From Pseudoscleropodium purum (lineage: Eukaryota; Streptophyta; Bryopsida; Hypnales; Brachytheciaceae), in the NCBI GenBank assembly GCA_963969395.1, contig OZ017800.1, forward strand, positions 620,001-684,000: DNA of 64,000 nt, given 5' to 3'. The position numbers and the translations under genes are program-made. Positions 24,081-36,164 of this stretch are shown here, piece by piece. Each line of letters begins with the position of its first letter. Position 1 is the first letter of the stretch. The notes beneath the pieces were generated by a model, which searched no databases, had not been told where the DNA came from, and saw only the letters and a program-made list of their open reading frames with translations.

Positions 24081-24533
24081 TGAAAATTACGACTACGGCA
24101 GAAATAGGGGAGTCCAATGGCAATTGGTCAACAAATATTAAAATTGATTATATTCCAGGAGTCCGTCGACTGTAAATTACTGGGATTAATTCATTTGTCT
24201 AAATTTAGTGGAGTTTCTTTACTACTGGCTAGAATTATGGTAAGTGGGTTCAGTCCTTCCTTTCTTTTTGATACGTTCTTACTAATTTTACCGTATTAAA
24301 GTTTATCATTGACTGGGTTGACCTTGTCCTGAGTATTGAATTAGCATTTGGGCTTAAATAGTATGGAATTAATTAGTCTCTAGAAAACATCAAGGACGAA
24401 TATGCTGAGTGCCGCTTTCTCAGTGCAATGATAATATGATATGGATAATATATATTTTCTGCCAACAGTAACTACTAATTATATCACTGTATGCATGGAG
24501 CCATAGACTTTCTTGCAATGGGACACTTAACCC

Positions 24534-24765
24534 GGCCAATAGGATTGACCCCTCTATTGCCCCGTGTTTTACCCTTGTAGAAAACACTGAAATTTTTTAT
24601 TTGCCACATATGATAAAATTTGCAAATTCTGAATCCATATTTGCAATCAGGAACCCCTGCAAGCCAAAGGTCAGGATGAAATACTAAATTTAAGTGGCAC
24701 AAAATAAGGGACAATATTGACATTTATCCTATGGTGAGGCAATAGAGGGGTCAATCTTCCTTGGC
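24534..24765. mobile_element. MITE family with ATTGACCCCT ends, copy 1
   Basis: The ends GATTGACCCCTCTATTGCC (from 24544) and GGCAATAGAGGGGTCAATC (to 24756) are exact inverted repeats, and similarity extends outward into GGCCAA/TTGGCC. The element is about 230 bp and non-coding. A related copy lies at 34027-34260 and a left-end fragment at about 41685-41712. Confidence 0.8.
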
Positions 24766-26099
24766 CAAAACTTAACCTATAATGATCCAAGGGGGGATGG
24801 GTGTACTTTCAAAATGGGTCAAAATTGCCAATAACTTGAGCAATTTTTTTTCTCATTTTTTCTTGAGACTAGATAGAATGTAACTAAAGGATCTTGAAAT
24901 TCACATTGAGAGTGAGCACCTCAAAATATTTCAGATTATTTGATTGCACGGTTTAGGAGATATTGAAGTTTTAAGTTTATTGGAGGCAAGGGAAACCAAC
25001 AAGGCAATACATTTTAAAGAAACATATCTTTGTGAGAATATTTCAAAATGGTTTTCTTTTGTGCTCAATGAAAAATAGAGAGAGTTGAAAAATGTACACA
25101 TAAAATTTCACAACATTCTAAGCGTTTTTCAATTCATAGTGAAGCTTGCAATTCATGGTGGTCACTAAAATCAGAGTAGTGTTTGTAAATGGAAAAAAAA
25201 ATTGGAACACTCAACATCTTTTGGTTGAATTCTTTGGATCTGTCCTTCACGAGGTGGATATGACTTTTTTGAAGGTGGGTAAGAATTACATTGGTTGGCT
25301 GACTTTTTAGTCTATGCCCAAAAAAGGAGTTGTAAATTGTACTACACCATTTAACTTTGAAAATTTCCACAAGGTTGAGTTTAACTCAGAATTTGATGAA
25401 ACTACCATCATTGGATTTATAATGGAATCTATTCACTAGAAGAATTTAAAGTTCGTTTTTTTAATTTAAAATTTGAGAATGGGAAGCTCAAAAAAGAAGG
25501 GCATTTACCCCAAAATGGTCATTTAGGTCATCATATTAGGGTTTGACTGGGAACTAAGGGAGTGGTAGCTAAACTTTGAAAATGCTCTCATATATTAAAG
25601 TTAATTGTAAACGTTGTCCTCAACTATAATAGTGGTGTTAAAAGAAGGTTTAACTACAAATAGTAGAAAAAAAAAAAAATACCAATCTCTCTCATACCCT
25701 AGTTTGGGTTCTCCAAGGAATTTTATCCTATGTTTTTTTCAAATTTCATCTCTTGATCTTGCATTGCACAAACTTTATGGTTAACACTATTGCAGAAAAA
25801 TTATTCTTCCATTTAGAAGTTAAAAAATAAAAATTTAGTTTAAAAGAACTTGATACATAGGATAGAATTATTCTTGCATTTTGCTTCACAATTATCTAAT
25901 AAACCTTTCCAAAATGTAACACACTTTCATCTTTGTGTTGACTTATAATTTTATATTTCTCAAATTTTTGGCAATGGAGTGCCTGTATTTATCTTTGCCT
26001 TCAACAACTCATCTTTGAAATAATGTGTCCTAAGGTCTAAATATAGCCGATTTGTCTCATTTTAATGAATATGGCCTTCTATCAATGTCAATGTGTAGG
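24766..26099. other. AT-rich intergenic DNA
   Basis: No gene seen. It includes a (A)13 tract near 25667 and diverged repeat-like text. Confidence 0.55.
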
Positions 26100-27030
26100 G
26101 AAAGAAATCAACACTTTTTATTGGATGCATATAATGCCGCATTGGAATGCTTATTGGAATAGTTTTAGAAGTAATTACCAATATTAGAGGCAAACATCAA
26201 GAAATGTAAATTTAACTATTATGAACATTGCACCTTCATACTAGTTTTTGAAATGTTCACTTCAAGTACATTTAGACTACAATATAATTTCTATAAAGCA
26301 AGAGGATTGGAACAAATCTACTACATTATTGATTAGAGAGGTTATTACAATCAAAGAGGGTCATTCCATTAATAAAGTTCACAGTCATTGCATTAATGAG
26401 TCTACACTAATTTTCCATACTAAACTATAAAAACAGAAAACATCATATCTAGATATAGTATAGTAGGTCCCATTTGCACTTGTTCTGGTAGTTGAGCGGC
26501 AGTCATTTATTGTAGTTGTACCACTATCACTTATTATATTCAGAATGAACCCCTTTGACTTGGACTAGCTATTAATAGTACTTCACAAAGGTTTATTACC
26601 TAAAAAAGTGATATTTATTACTTAGAGAGTGAGGTTTGTTAAAAGTTCTAATGTATACCTTTCCAATAGTGGTGTTTACTTCACCCATTCAAATTCTATA
26701 GAGGAGTAAAATAGTAATTAATCCAAGCATATAAATTGGGAAAATGAGGAAATAGCTCAAATGTAGAACTTTTGCACAAATAGGATAGATGTTAGAAATC
26801 TCATACTTCTTCACATGATACAAAAATTATTGCATTCCAAAATAAAGAAGATTTTTAAACACTGTAATATACCTTCTAGAGCTTAAATAGAACGTTAGAA
26901 AAAACTAATCTTTGTATAGATACAACCATGAAGAGGTCAAATTAATGAGTAATGTACAAAGTTTCCAACTAATTGCCTTGCAATATCAATATACAAAATT
27001 TGTTGTAAAGTACACCATCAATGATAGGTA
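26100..27030 (-). repeat. Dispersed repeat family R, copy A (inverted)
   Basis: The reverse complement of this block matches about 31550-32840 (copy B) and about 39590-40470 (copy C). Landmarks include 'aatttgacctctt', 'tttcctcattat' and 'aagttctaacaaacctcac', read on the minus strand here. Copy A lacks the 251-bp insertion found in copy B, so it provides an empty site. Confidence 0.8.
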
Positions 27031-27649
27031 GATTGGTAATTTGCCTAGGGTTGTAATTTTAAATTTGCAATTTAGGAAAATGAATCACTTATAGACTAGG
27101 GATTAGTCTAAAATTCCAAAAATGTGAAGGTGTGTTTTTATTGAAAACAAAGATTTTTATTTTATTATAAAATAAAATTTAGAAGAACAATTTGATGATG
27201 TTTTTTGAACAAAAGTTGTAAAATATGATTCATTGATTATAACCACATAATAGAATCTAACACTAATCAATATTTATTATTTAAAATGTTGAAATAAAAA
27301 ATAAAAAATAACTTTTAAAATTAATATTAGATGGAATGTTTCTAATTTTTATCAGAATTTGTTGTATTAAGTTCAATATAGAAAGTTTTAATTGTAGTGT
27401 TTTTTTAGATTTTGAATCCCAAAAAGATCAAGTGGTTGTTAAATGTCCCAAATTCAAAATTTGGGGACATTCCTACATAGTCAATTTTGGAAGGATGTTT
27501 TTGAAATTTTGGCACAAGCTATGGACATGTACCATTTTGTTAGTAATATGACTTTTAATTTGGGTACTTGTTTGAAAAAATGGCAATTATGGGCAATCTT
27601 TGGCCAAAATGTGCCATATTTGTTTAGGGGTTAATTAATTTATTCACAT

Positions 27650-27868
27650 TACAAGAGAAAGGGGTATTTTAAGAGAATTTTCAAATATAATCTTAGGCAA
27701 AAGACTATAAGTAATGACCTTTAAGGAGATTTTCAACAAAATTTTACTAAAAACACATGTATTTTTAATAAAAAAATTCTGAAAATCTCCTTAAAAGGTC
27801 ATTACTTATAATCTTATGTATAGGACTATACTTAAAAATTCACTTAAAAAACATCCCTTTCTCTTGTA
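27650..27868. mobile_element. 219-bp imperfect inverted-repeat element
   Basis: The left arm starts TACAAGAGAAAGGGG and contains TATAAGTAATGACCTTT AAGGAGATTTTC; the right arm is its approximate reverse complement, ending CCCTTTCTCTTGTA. It is a non-coding foldback element in AT-rich DNA; the arms have more mismatches than the 17.0-kb palindrome, so it is older. Confidence 0.8.
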
Positions 27869-30800
27869 GTATCAAGTCAATTTGTGAGATCATTTACCAA
27901 ACTAGAAAGTTAATATTTGAGGTGAAATTTATTGATATCCTTTATAATAAGGAATATTTTTTTTTAAATTGAAAATTTGATTTGTACAAATAATTATAGA
28001 AAACCAATATGCAAATCTATGTCAATTAGATGGATGGAAAAAACTAGAATTTTATATATTGGAGACATATTTGTATTCATATATTATTCAAAATTTGAAC
28101 GTTCAATCTCTTAAGGTTTCAAGTGAAATGAAATTTTAAAATATCAACCCCAATGGTGACAATACTATAGCAAGTGATCTAAATCCTTTCTAGGGTGATT
28201 GTAAGTTAGAAATTCGATTCTATTTGTTGTATTTTGGTTTACTACTAGTGATTTTTTTGAAATACTTAAAAAAAATTTAATCAAATTTATATTGAAATTT
28301 TTTCAAGGTAAGAGGATTCAAAAGTCCTTCAACTTTATATGATAAATTATAAAAAGAAATACATTCTTTTTCACTTTAAGCACTAATATCTTACAATCTA
28401 CGCAATGAAAGTTTTTGAAAATTCCTACACAAATTCTCATGTTTACAATCTATCCTAGGCAAAACTTTCAATAGGTGGATAGGCACTCATACATCCATTA
28501 AAATCATATGTTCCACTATTTAGGCTCTTTGTTGTATATGACAAGCCCAATAAAATGGAGAGATGATAGTTTTAGAGTGATCAATTGAAATATCATAAGG
28601 TAGTTTGCTCTAAAAGCACCGTTGCTCTAAAAGAGATCATGACACAAAGGTACAAGTTTCTTCTTTAAATGTACCAATAGTATACATTTCAAGAAGTAGT
28701 CACTTTTCATGACCAACTTCAAAAATCCATAACCAATTCCACAAAGGTCCAAAAAATATGAAACAACTTTGGTTTGATGCCAATTCCATCTTTATTGCTA
28801 CAAAATATATTGAAAATTATTTTCCAGAATTTTTGATTCCCCCGAGGCAATCAACTCTTAAATGGTTGCTTAAAGAGCAAACTCCCTTAAAATAGACCTA
28901 CCTAATTTTGTCTCAAACTTTTGGTCCCAATTATGTCTAGAATCACATTCAAATCTGTTCATATTTCTTACAAAATTAGTGAATTAACGCCTACAAGGGA
29001 TAACATGTCAATTCTTTATTGGTGAGCACTTAATCCCTAAAGAACCAAGTGTCCATTCAATGTATGCAAGAAATCTCGGTTAGATTCCTATGAAGTCATT
29101 TATGGTCGGATGTTCATGAAATTTGGACACAATGTATACACATGTACCTCCTTGGTGAAAAAATATTTTTTTCCCAATTGGGTGCCAAAATCAAAAGTTA
29201 CACTATCCTAAACTTTTGGGGGCAATTTCGAAATCTTTGGAGAATCTTTCACATAAAAGCTCATGAAATTTTGAAATTTGGCAGAAATGTAACCATTAAA
29301 AAATGGCATACAATTGTCCAAAAAAAAAAATTTAGTCCTCAAATCACATTCTAAGAGGAATCAAACTTCATTAGCTATGTTGAGGTGGTTTCAAGAAAAA
29401 ACATTTTCTTCTAACTTCAAATCCTATTATATATTTGCAATTTGTAAAGTCAAAATTCTTGAAATTTTTTCTCCATATTCCAAATGTTTGTTTCTAACTT
29501 TCCAAACTTTGGATTTCAAACAAAAAATTTCTTCATTGCACAAAAAATCATCAAAAAATGACAAGTGTATTGCAGATTTACTTAACTTCCTTGCATTGTA
29601 GGGTGATTTAGTGTAAGCTAGACATCTCAATTGCTTCTAATTTTTTTTTGTAAGTGAACCTAATATCATATACTTATGAATGGTCAAAATTCTCGCTTTC
29701 CCATAGAGAAATTTTTTTCCTCCAAGAGTGTCTAGTAAAATACTTTGCTTAAATTTTTGTATAGTTGAAATCTCAAAAAAAGTTTCAATTTTCATTTTTG
29801 AATAACATACCCAAAACCTACAGTTTTTGATAATGTCTCCTTGAAAACCCCCCTCGGCCCTTCTGGGATTAAGTTGATTATGGGATATTTATGACTCCAC
29901 TCTATTGAGCAATTTAGTGATTTTAGGGCAAACCACTTCACAAATTCACAAAAACTATTATTTTAATCCAAAAATTATAATTCCACGTGGGTTTGATTTT
30001 GGAAACAAGCCAAGGCACACCTCTGAATAATATTGGCCTCAAGATACCCAGATTGCAAATCAGTGTGTCTAAGTAGGCTTGTCTACCTTAGTTGTGAAAC
30101 CGTGGGTCTTAAGTAACATGGTCAGTTGATGGCCCCTTGCCAGTAAGTTAACTTGAGCCCCAAGTGAAGATACTCTGCCAACTTCAGTCTGTGCCATGGG
30201 CGGTGGCCGAATACTTAGTCTTTGTAAGTTGATCAATCAATCCAAGTGACTCTTTTGCAGTCTGTGCCACTTTATGCTACTGTGCCTGGTTTCTATTATT
30301 AGACTTGTCAAATTTTTCATTGGTTTTCTTGTTGGCAAGTGAAAGGAGGTTCTAATGTACCAAAGAATACAACATTTGGATATGGTATGCAAAAGTTAGG
30401 AAGTTTAGGATCAAAGTTGTGTTAGGGTATATGTTACGAAATTGTTAATTTCTTCCACATACGTACATATTGATTTGGGAGATGTTTAGAGAGTGATGAT
30501 GCTGGGCGGTTCTAGGCAAGGTGTGATTTTGGGTGTTACCCACTTTATGTTGCTATCCAATGGTGGGGCTTATCATATGCATCATTTGGCCTATACATTA
30601 CCACAAAAGGCTAGAGAGTGCAAATATTAACTGCTTGTGAAGATGAACCCACCTATTTCCAATGTAGGTAGTCACCAAAATCCTCCTATTATTGGAAAAT
30701 AGGTGCATTCTCTCTTTCTATAGTTAAAGGTGAAGTCATCTATAGAATCACTTTGGTCTATAGCATCTTTACAAGGTTAAGCTCTCAAACATAATTTTAA

Positions 30801-31462
30801 CCATCAATCCTACAATGTGAGCCTAGAATGTCAATTAATACTTTATCTTCAGTCAACTTTTGTTTTTTTTAACCACCAAATAAGTTATATACACCCATAG
30901 TCTTCCTAATGCCCCAAATGCTAAACATACATTTCGACCAAAAAGCATCATAAAAAAATAAATATTGATTATACAAGATGTACACAATCAAAATATGAGA
31001 GTCTGTGAAAGTCTAGTGTTGGATTTTGGTACACCTATAAACCATACTTGAAAACACGTAGTTAACTTCTTCATACGGTGTCCAAACATTATATGCTAAA
31101 TTGCACTAAATTCCTCTTTTAGTTGCTAATAACATCCAATAAAATTACTTATGTTTAATAGTAGTCACCATGCTCAATTATAATTAGTAATGATTATAGG
31201 TGTGCATACTATATGAATTGTCTATGGATTCCCTAAAAAAAGGAGGCTTATCATTAAGGTATTCCCTCCAAAAGTGATTTGATTATTGGATGCATGGGGG
31301 GATTATTTGTTTTTACAATTTCCATGAATGTCATTTAGTAGGCAATTTTAGCACTCATCATCTTTGTTGAATTTACATTCAATAAGATCCTTCATTTTAT
31401 TTTAATTTATAAAATCTTATTTTTTTTTATATTTGTCTTTAAGAAACTATTGTTTACAAAAA
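27869..31462. other. AT-rich intergenic DNA with repeat fragments
   Basis: No gene seen. It holds the second copy of the 19.5-kb repeat (about 28610-28765). The stretch 29990-30300 has a more balanced composition but no open frame or RNA structure I can support. Confidence 0.55.
28610..28765 (+). repeat. Dispersed repeat, copy 2 (first copy at 19510-19655)
   Basis: Same orientation and order of landmarks as the first copy: GCTCTAAAAGAGATCATGAC, TTTCAAGAAGTAGTCACTTT and CCACAAAGGTCCAA. Confidence 0.75.
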
Positions 31463-31656
31463 TATGGAAGTTTGCATGTTGATTTCAAATGTAGAAAGTA
31501 GAAGTCGACTTAGTGGTGTAATGATATGCTAAATTTTGGTGCTCATATATGATGCACTTCACAACAAATTTTGAATATTGATATTGCCAGGCACTTGGTT
31601 GGAAACTTTGTGCATTACTCATAATTTGACCTCTTTATGGTTGTAGCCATACAAAG

Positions 31657-31907
31657 AGGGCTGCTATTATGTGAGCATAGGAATGTGAGCTTATGAGCCT
31701 AAAATACTATACACCTATGTTATAAGTGTATATATATATTATAGAAACCGTTTATGATTACAGGGTGTATATATTACAAATACCCATATTATAGGTGTTT
31801 TTGATACATACACCTTCTATAGAGTGTGGTATCTATATTATAGATACCTATATTGTAGGTTCAATGCTTACAAGCTCACATTTTTAAGCTCACATACTAA
31901 CACCGTT
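31657..31907. mobile_element. 251-bp MITE with apparent 11-bp target duplication
   Basis: It interrupts copy B. GCCATACAAAG occurs on both sides (31646-31656 and 31908-31918), while copies A and C carry that site only once. The ends are imperfect inverted repeats, 16 of 22 matching, around TATGTGAGC. The interior consists of tatag-type short repeats. Confidence 0.85.
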
Positions 31908-33121
31908 GCCATACAAAGATCAATTTTTTGTAATGTTCTATATAAGTTTTAGAAAGTATATTCTAGTATTTGAAGATCATTATTTTGAAATGCAATAATT
32001 ATTGAAGCATGTGAAGAAGTATAAGATTTCTAACATTATCCTATTTGTGCAAAAGTTCTACATTTGATTTGTTTCCTCATTATCCCAAATTATATGCTTG
32101 GATTAATTACTATTTTATTCTTCTATGGAATTTGAATAAGTGAAGTAAATACTGCTATTGAAAAGGTACATAGAAGAACTTCTAACAAACCTCACTCTCT
32201 AAGTAATAAACATCATTTTCCAAAGTAATAAACCTTTGTAAGGTACTATTGATAACCAGTCTTGGTCTGGGTCACATTCTAAATGTAAGAAGTGACAGTT
32301 GTGCAATTGTAATAAATGACTGCCACTCAACGATTCCCTACTCTTCAAAGTAATAAAACTTTTTGAGGTACTATTGATAGCCGACCTCAATCTAGGTCAC
32401 ATTCTAAATATAATAAGTGAGGGTTGTGCAGGTGCACATAAATGACTGCTGCTCAACCACCCCCAAAACTAAAAATGAGAACATATTGTATGTACATAGA
32501 CCTAACGTTCTTTGTTTGTATAGTCTAGTTTGAAAACCTATGTCAACTCATTAATGCAATGACTATGAACTTTATTAATAGAATGTCCATTCTTGATTGC
32601 AATAACCTATCTAATTAGTAATGTGTTAGATTTGTCCCAACCCTCTTTCTTTATAAAAGTTCTATTGTAGTTTAAATGTATTTGAAAGGAGTATTTCTAA
32701 AACTGATATCAAAGTGTAATGTTCATAATAAGAAAATGTACATTTCTTGATGCTTGTCCCCAATATTAGTAATTACGCCTAAAACTACCCCAATAAACAT
32801 CCCAATGCCACCTTATGAGCATCCAATAAAAAAGTGATGATTTTTTTCTTCTACTTTGAGAATGATGAACAATTGCGAAGTAAAGTGCAAGTGGTTGCAT
32901 AAATCTTGGAAGGCACAAATAAATCAACTAAAAAGTTGAAATAACTTTGAAGCTATTTTCCAAATTTCAATTATTTTTATAAAAAATAAAATAAAAATCC
33001 CTAGATATCCCTTTCTTTACTATAACAGTTTTACTATTGGAATTGACAATTCTTGATTTCAACTCAAATTTTCTAGTGTTTTAGGTGTATTTTCATTACA
33101 TGCTTCTTTTCATTCATCAAT

Positions 33122-33316
33122 GTTAGTGTATGAGCCTAAAAATGTAAGTCAACAAGCCTTGAGCCTAAGTGTAAGTAGGTACCTTCCAACCATTAAAGGT
33201 GTCTATAATATATGTATCTATAATATAAGTATTATATGACCATGGAAGGTACTTATAACATAGGTGCCTAGGCTCTTAGGTTCATGGGCTCAAGATCTTA
33301 GACTCACATGCTAAAA
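33122..33316. mobile_element. Related MITE inside repeat R, copy B
   Basis: Ends GTTAGTGTATGAGCCTAA and TTAGACTCACATGCTAA resemble those of the 31657-31907 element, with similar 'tctataatata' interior. The same insertion is present in copy C at about 40747-40952, so it predates the duplication of B and C. Confidence 0.7.
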
Positions 33317-34026
33317 AACTCTTCTTTCCATTTAGTTTTCTTAAAAGTTGTACGTGATTTTTTGAGGGAATTTTTTTCCTTATGTTTTCTCAACTCATTT
33401 TCCAACATCATATCAAAATGCACAAATTTGTTGAATACAAATGTTTTGTAAAAATTGTTTAAACATAAAATTTCACCATTAGAAAGGAATGAAAATGTTA
33501 AGTCTCAAAGTTTGCACACTATGATCTTGCTAATCCATAATGAAGCTCACATGAATTTTTTGAGAAGATAAACTAAACAAGTCACTTAGCTAAAACATTC
33601 TCAATAATGTTGAATTCATCAAAACATTGAAAGAAAAATGAAGATTTTAACCTTAATTTGTAAAGAGTATTTTGAAGCATTTTTAGCATCCAAAACACTA
33701 CAAAATTTTAGAGGTTAAATATCATTTTTCACTTTAAATTTGACCTTCATCCATCCAAAATCAATGTTTTCTTTTCATTCATGCAATGAAAAATATCATA
33801 GGCAGACAACAAGACCATTGACAAATTATTCTAAAAATAAATACCATTTTGGGAAAAAATTACATTTTCAAAATTTGATTTTGATATATGGAGGACAAAC
33901 AATTTGAGCAAATAATTCTATTTAAAGCACATGCCAAACCTAAATTATTGAAAAATATGAAATTATTTTAACGTAGACATGCCAATTTGCATCTACCTAT
34001 GGTAAGTCCCCATAGCATTGGAACGT

Positions 34027-34260
34027 TAGGGTACAAGATTATCCCCTCATTGCCTTGCCTTTAACTCTTAGAGTAAACGCTATAATTTTTTATTTGCCAT
34101 TCATCACAAAATTTGAAAATTTTGAATTCATACTTTGAATTAAAGGCTTCAAATGAGGGAGGACAAGTGAAGAAATATAAACTAATGTGGCACAAAATAG
34201 GGCGATATTTTTTACATTTACCCTTGGTTGGAGCAATGAGGGGTCAATCTTTAGCCCTAG
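34027..34260. mobile_element. MITE family with ATTGACCCCT ends, copy 2
   Basis: Left end GATTATCCCCTCATTGCC and right end GCAATGAGGGGTCAATC are inverted repeats. The interior shares 'ttttttatttgcca' and 'gtggcacaaaatag' with the copy at 24534-24765. Confidence 0.75.
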
Positions 34261-34399
34261 GATAAAGTAGGGTTCTCTAAAAGTAATTACTATAATCAGT
34301 CATGTATCATTTTTATTGAGCATTATTGACAAGTGAAAGGTGGTTCCAATGCACTTTAGCATACATGATTAGGACATTGTACAAGTAAGTTATAAAATT

Positions 34400-35640
34400 T
34401 CAAAGTATTGTTTAGAGGTGTATCTCTCTTGGGCCGTCTCGTCCTAATTGTGCAGTGTACATCTCATGTTATGAATATTTATGTTTTAGTGTTTTTGTTT
34501 TTTTCCAAGTGTATATGTTGCATTTTGGATAGTAATAACTATGGGTGCACAAAGCTTAGACGTTGTTGGAATTTCTTGAGCAACCTCACGGGAAGAAGAT
34601 GAAGAAGACCGGCGGGGACTGAATCTGAGCTCGTTGAGAGAGCCCAGTAGGAGCTCAGCAACCTGGTGTTGCGCTAGAATTGAAAGCCCCGTGGGCATTG
34701 CTGAAATCGATCTTTCAAAAAGAGAACAGAGATTCATGTGTTGCACTCAGGCCATTTCAAAACCCTAGCTTGGGTTCTGGTGACAAGCTCATTCTTAGGT
34801 AATGCTCAACCCAACATGGCCACATCTGTCTCAGAAATAGCAAGTCTTGGTCCGTTCTAGGAGGCCATGTTTGCTTCTCAGGCACCTAATTGTTGATCGA
34901 CTCCAGGGCGATGCTGGATTCATTTTCTGGGCTAGAATGAATTGCAAAGTTTGTTACTATTCCAGCTTGTACTTGGGTGGCAACTACATCTCCAGGGTTG
35001 TGGATTCTGCATGTTTCCCCATAGAGCTTGCAACAGGAGATTTTAGTCATGAAGCAATCATCATTCAAGCATGTACCGCTTTCATAAAAAAAAAAATTAA
35101 TTGCAAGAGTTTAAGACATGTTCATGAGGAAAAAAGTCTCCTTCTAGGAATGAAGTTGGGGCAAGTTGGGACACGCAATCTTTTCTTTGCGAATCATGGA
35201 ATCCTGCTCCGAGAAACGAGTGGACACCCATATACTTGCATCTGCAATGCAACGTCCCAATTTCCTTCCTACTCTTCCTTGGTTCTTCCTTCAAATTTGT
35301 CATCACACTCTCTCCCCAAGTCTCTCGATCTCAAGCCGAGGAGAAAAACTAAAGACCATGATAACTTAGACCAACAACAAAGCATGCAAGCATGGCAGGG
35401 GAAGAAGGGCAGGAAGAATAAGTGACCACGGAGAAGGGGACAACTACCTCCGGAAAGGTTCGAGCGCTCGGGACAGATCGATGGAGTCGGGCAGCCACGA
35501 AGCGCGTCAGACGAACCAACGCTTATCCTCGTGGGACAAGAAACTGACCCCGCTATCCCTTCAACCATCCAGAGCGGGGAAATGAGGGGGTCATTTCACC
35601 CTGGCCATCTGGCGGCACATAACTTAGAACGAAGGACACG
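34400..35640. other. GC-richer island without an assignable gene
   Basis: Composition and codon-like structure differ from the AT-rich flanks. Open frames exist on both strands (plus 34847-35425, 192 codons; minus about 34737-34486 with a Ser/Arg-rich stretch), but none has a domain I recognise. It may be a decayed gene, a non-coding transcript, or a fast-evolving small gene. Low confidence in any of these. Confidence 0.35.
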
Positions 35641-36164
35641 ATAGAAAATTAATGATCCGAATATATACTTCGTCTACAAGAGCACACACACAGTGTGTTT
35701 GCTGTATCTCTCACTTTTTCTGAAGCAAAACTGACTGCAACACCGTCATTGCCTTCACATGGTACTCAACTTACGTAATGTACGAGTGAAGGGATGACCT
35801 TCTCAAGAAACTCACCTGGAGTACCTAGTACAGAAGTACCACTCAGAAGCTAAGAACTCCTCTAGATAACCAACACTAAATCCCTTCACGTGAGTGCTGC
35901 AAGCTGGCTAGCAGTACTGATACAGGGATTTTCGATCATTTAATGATCTCTCGAGTTTCTAAGTTGCCGATGACCTAAGAGTGGTGTCACCACTATTTAT
36001 GATAACTCTAAATGAAAATGAATTTCAGGAAGTAAATTCTTGCACCTCACTCAATAAAGTCACGAATTCGATGACCTATTCACAACAGTAACGACTGAAC
36101 AAAACCAATCCCCATAACATAATAGAATTGATATCAGGGAACAATAACAACCCCATCCCGTCCA

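Larger units (their letters stand above)
31463..34060 (+). repeat. Dispersed repeat family R, copy B (left of CHLD)
   Basis: Long collinear similarity in direct orientation to 39493-41712, from 'tatggaagtttgcatgttga' to 'tagcattggaa(c/t)gttaggg'. Without its 251-bp internal insertion, copy B is about 2.35 kb. No coding capacity was found. Copies B and C bracket the CHLD region; copy A is inverted at 26.1-27.0 kb. Confidence 0.88.

Noticed and set aside
29990..30300. Possible tRNA-like or SINE-like segment because of its more balanced composition
   Set aside because: I could not fold a cloverleaf or find A/B box motifs with an A-rich tail.
36000..36164. Poly(A) remnant after CHLD that would prove retroposition
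   Set aside because: No T-rich run is present on the plus strand just beyond the CHLD stop, so retroposition is not proven.
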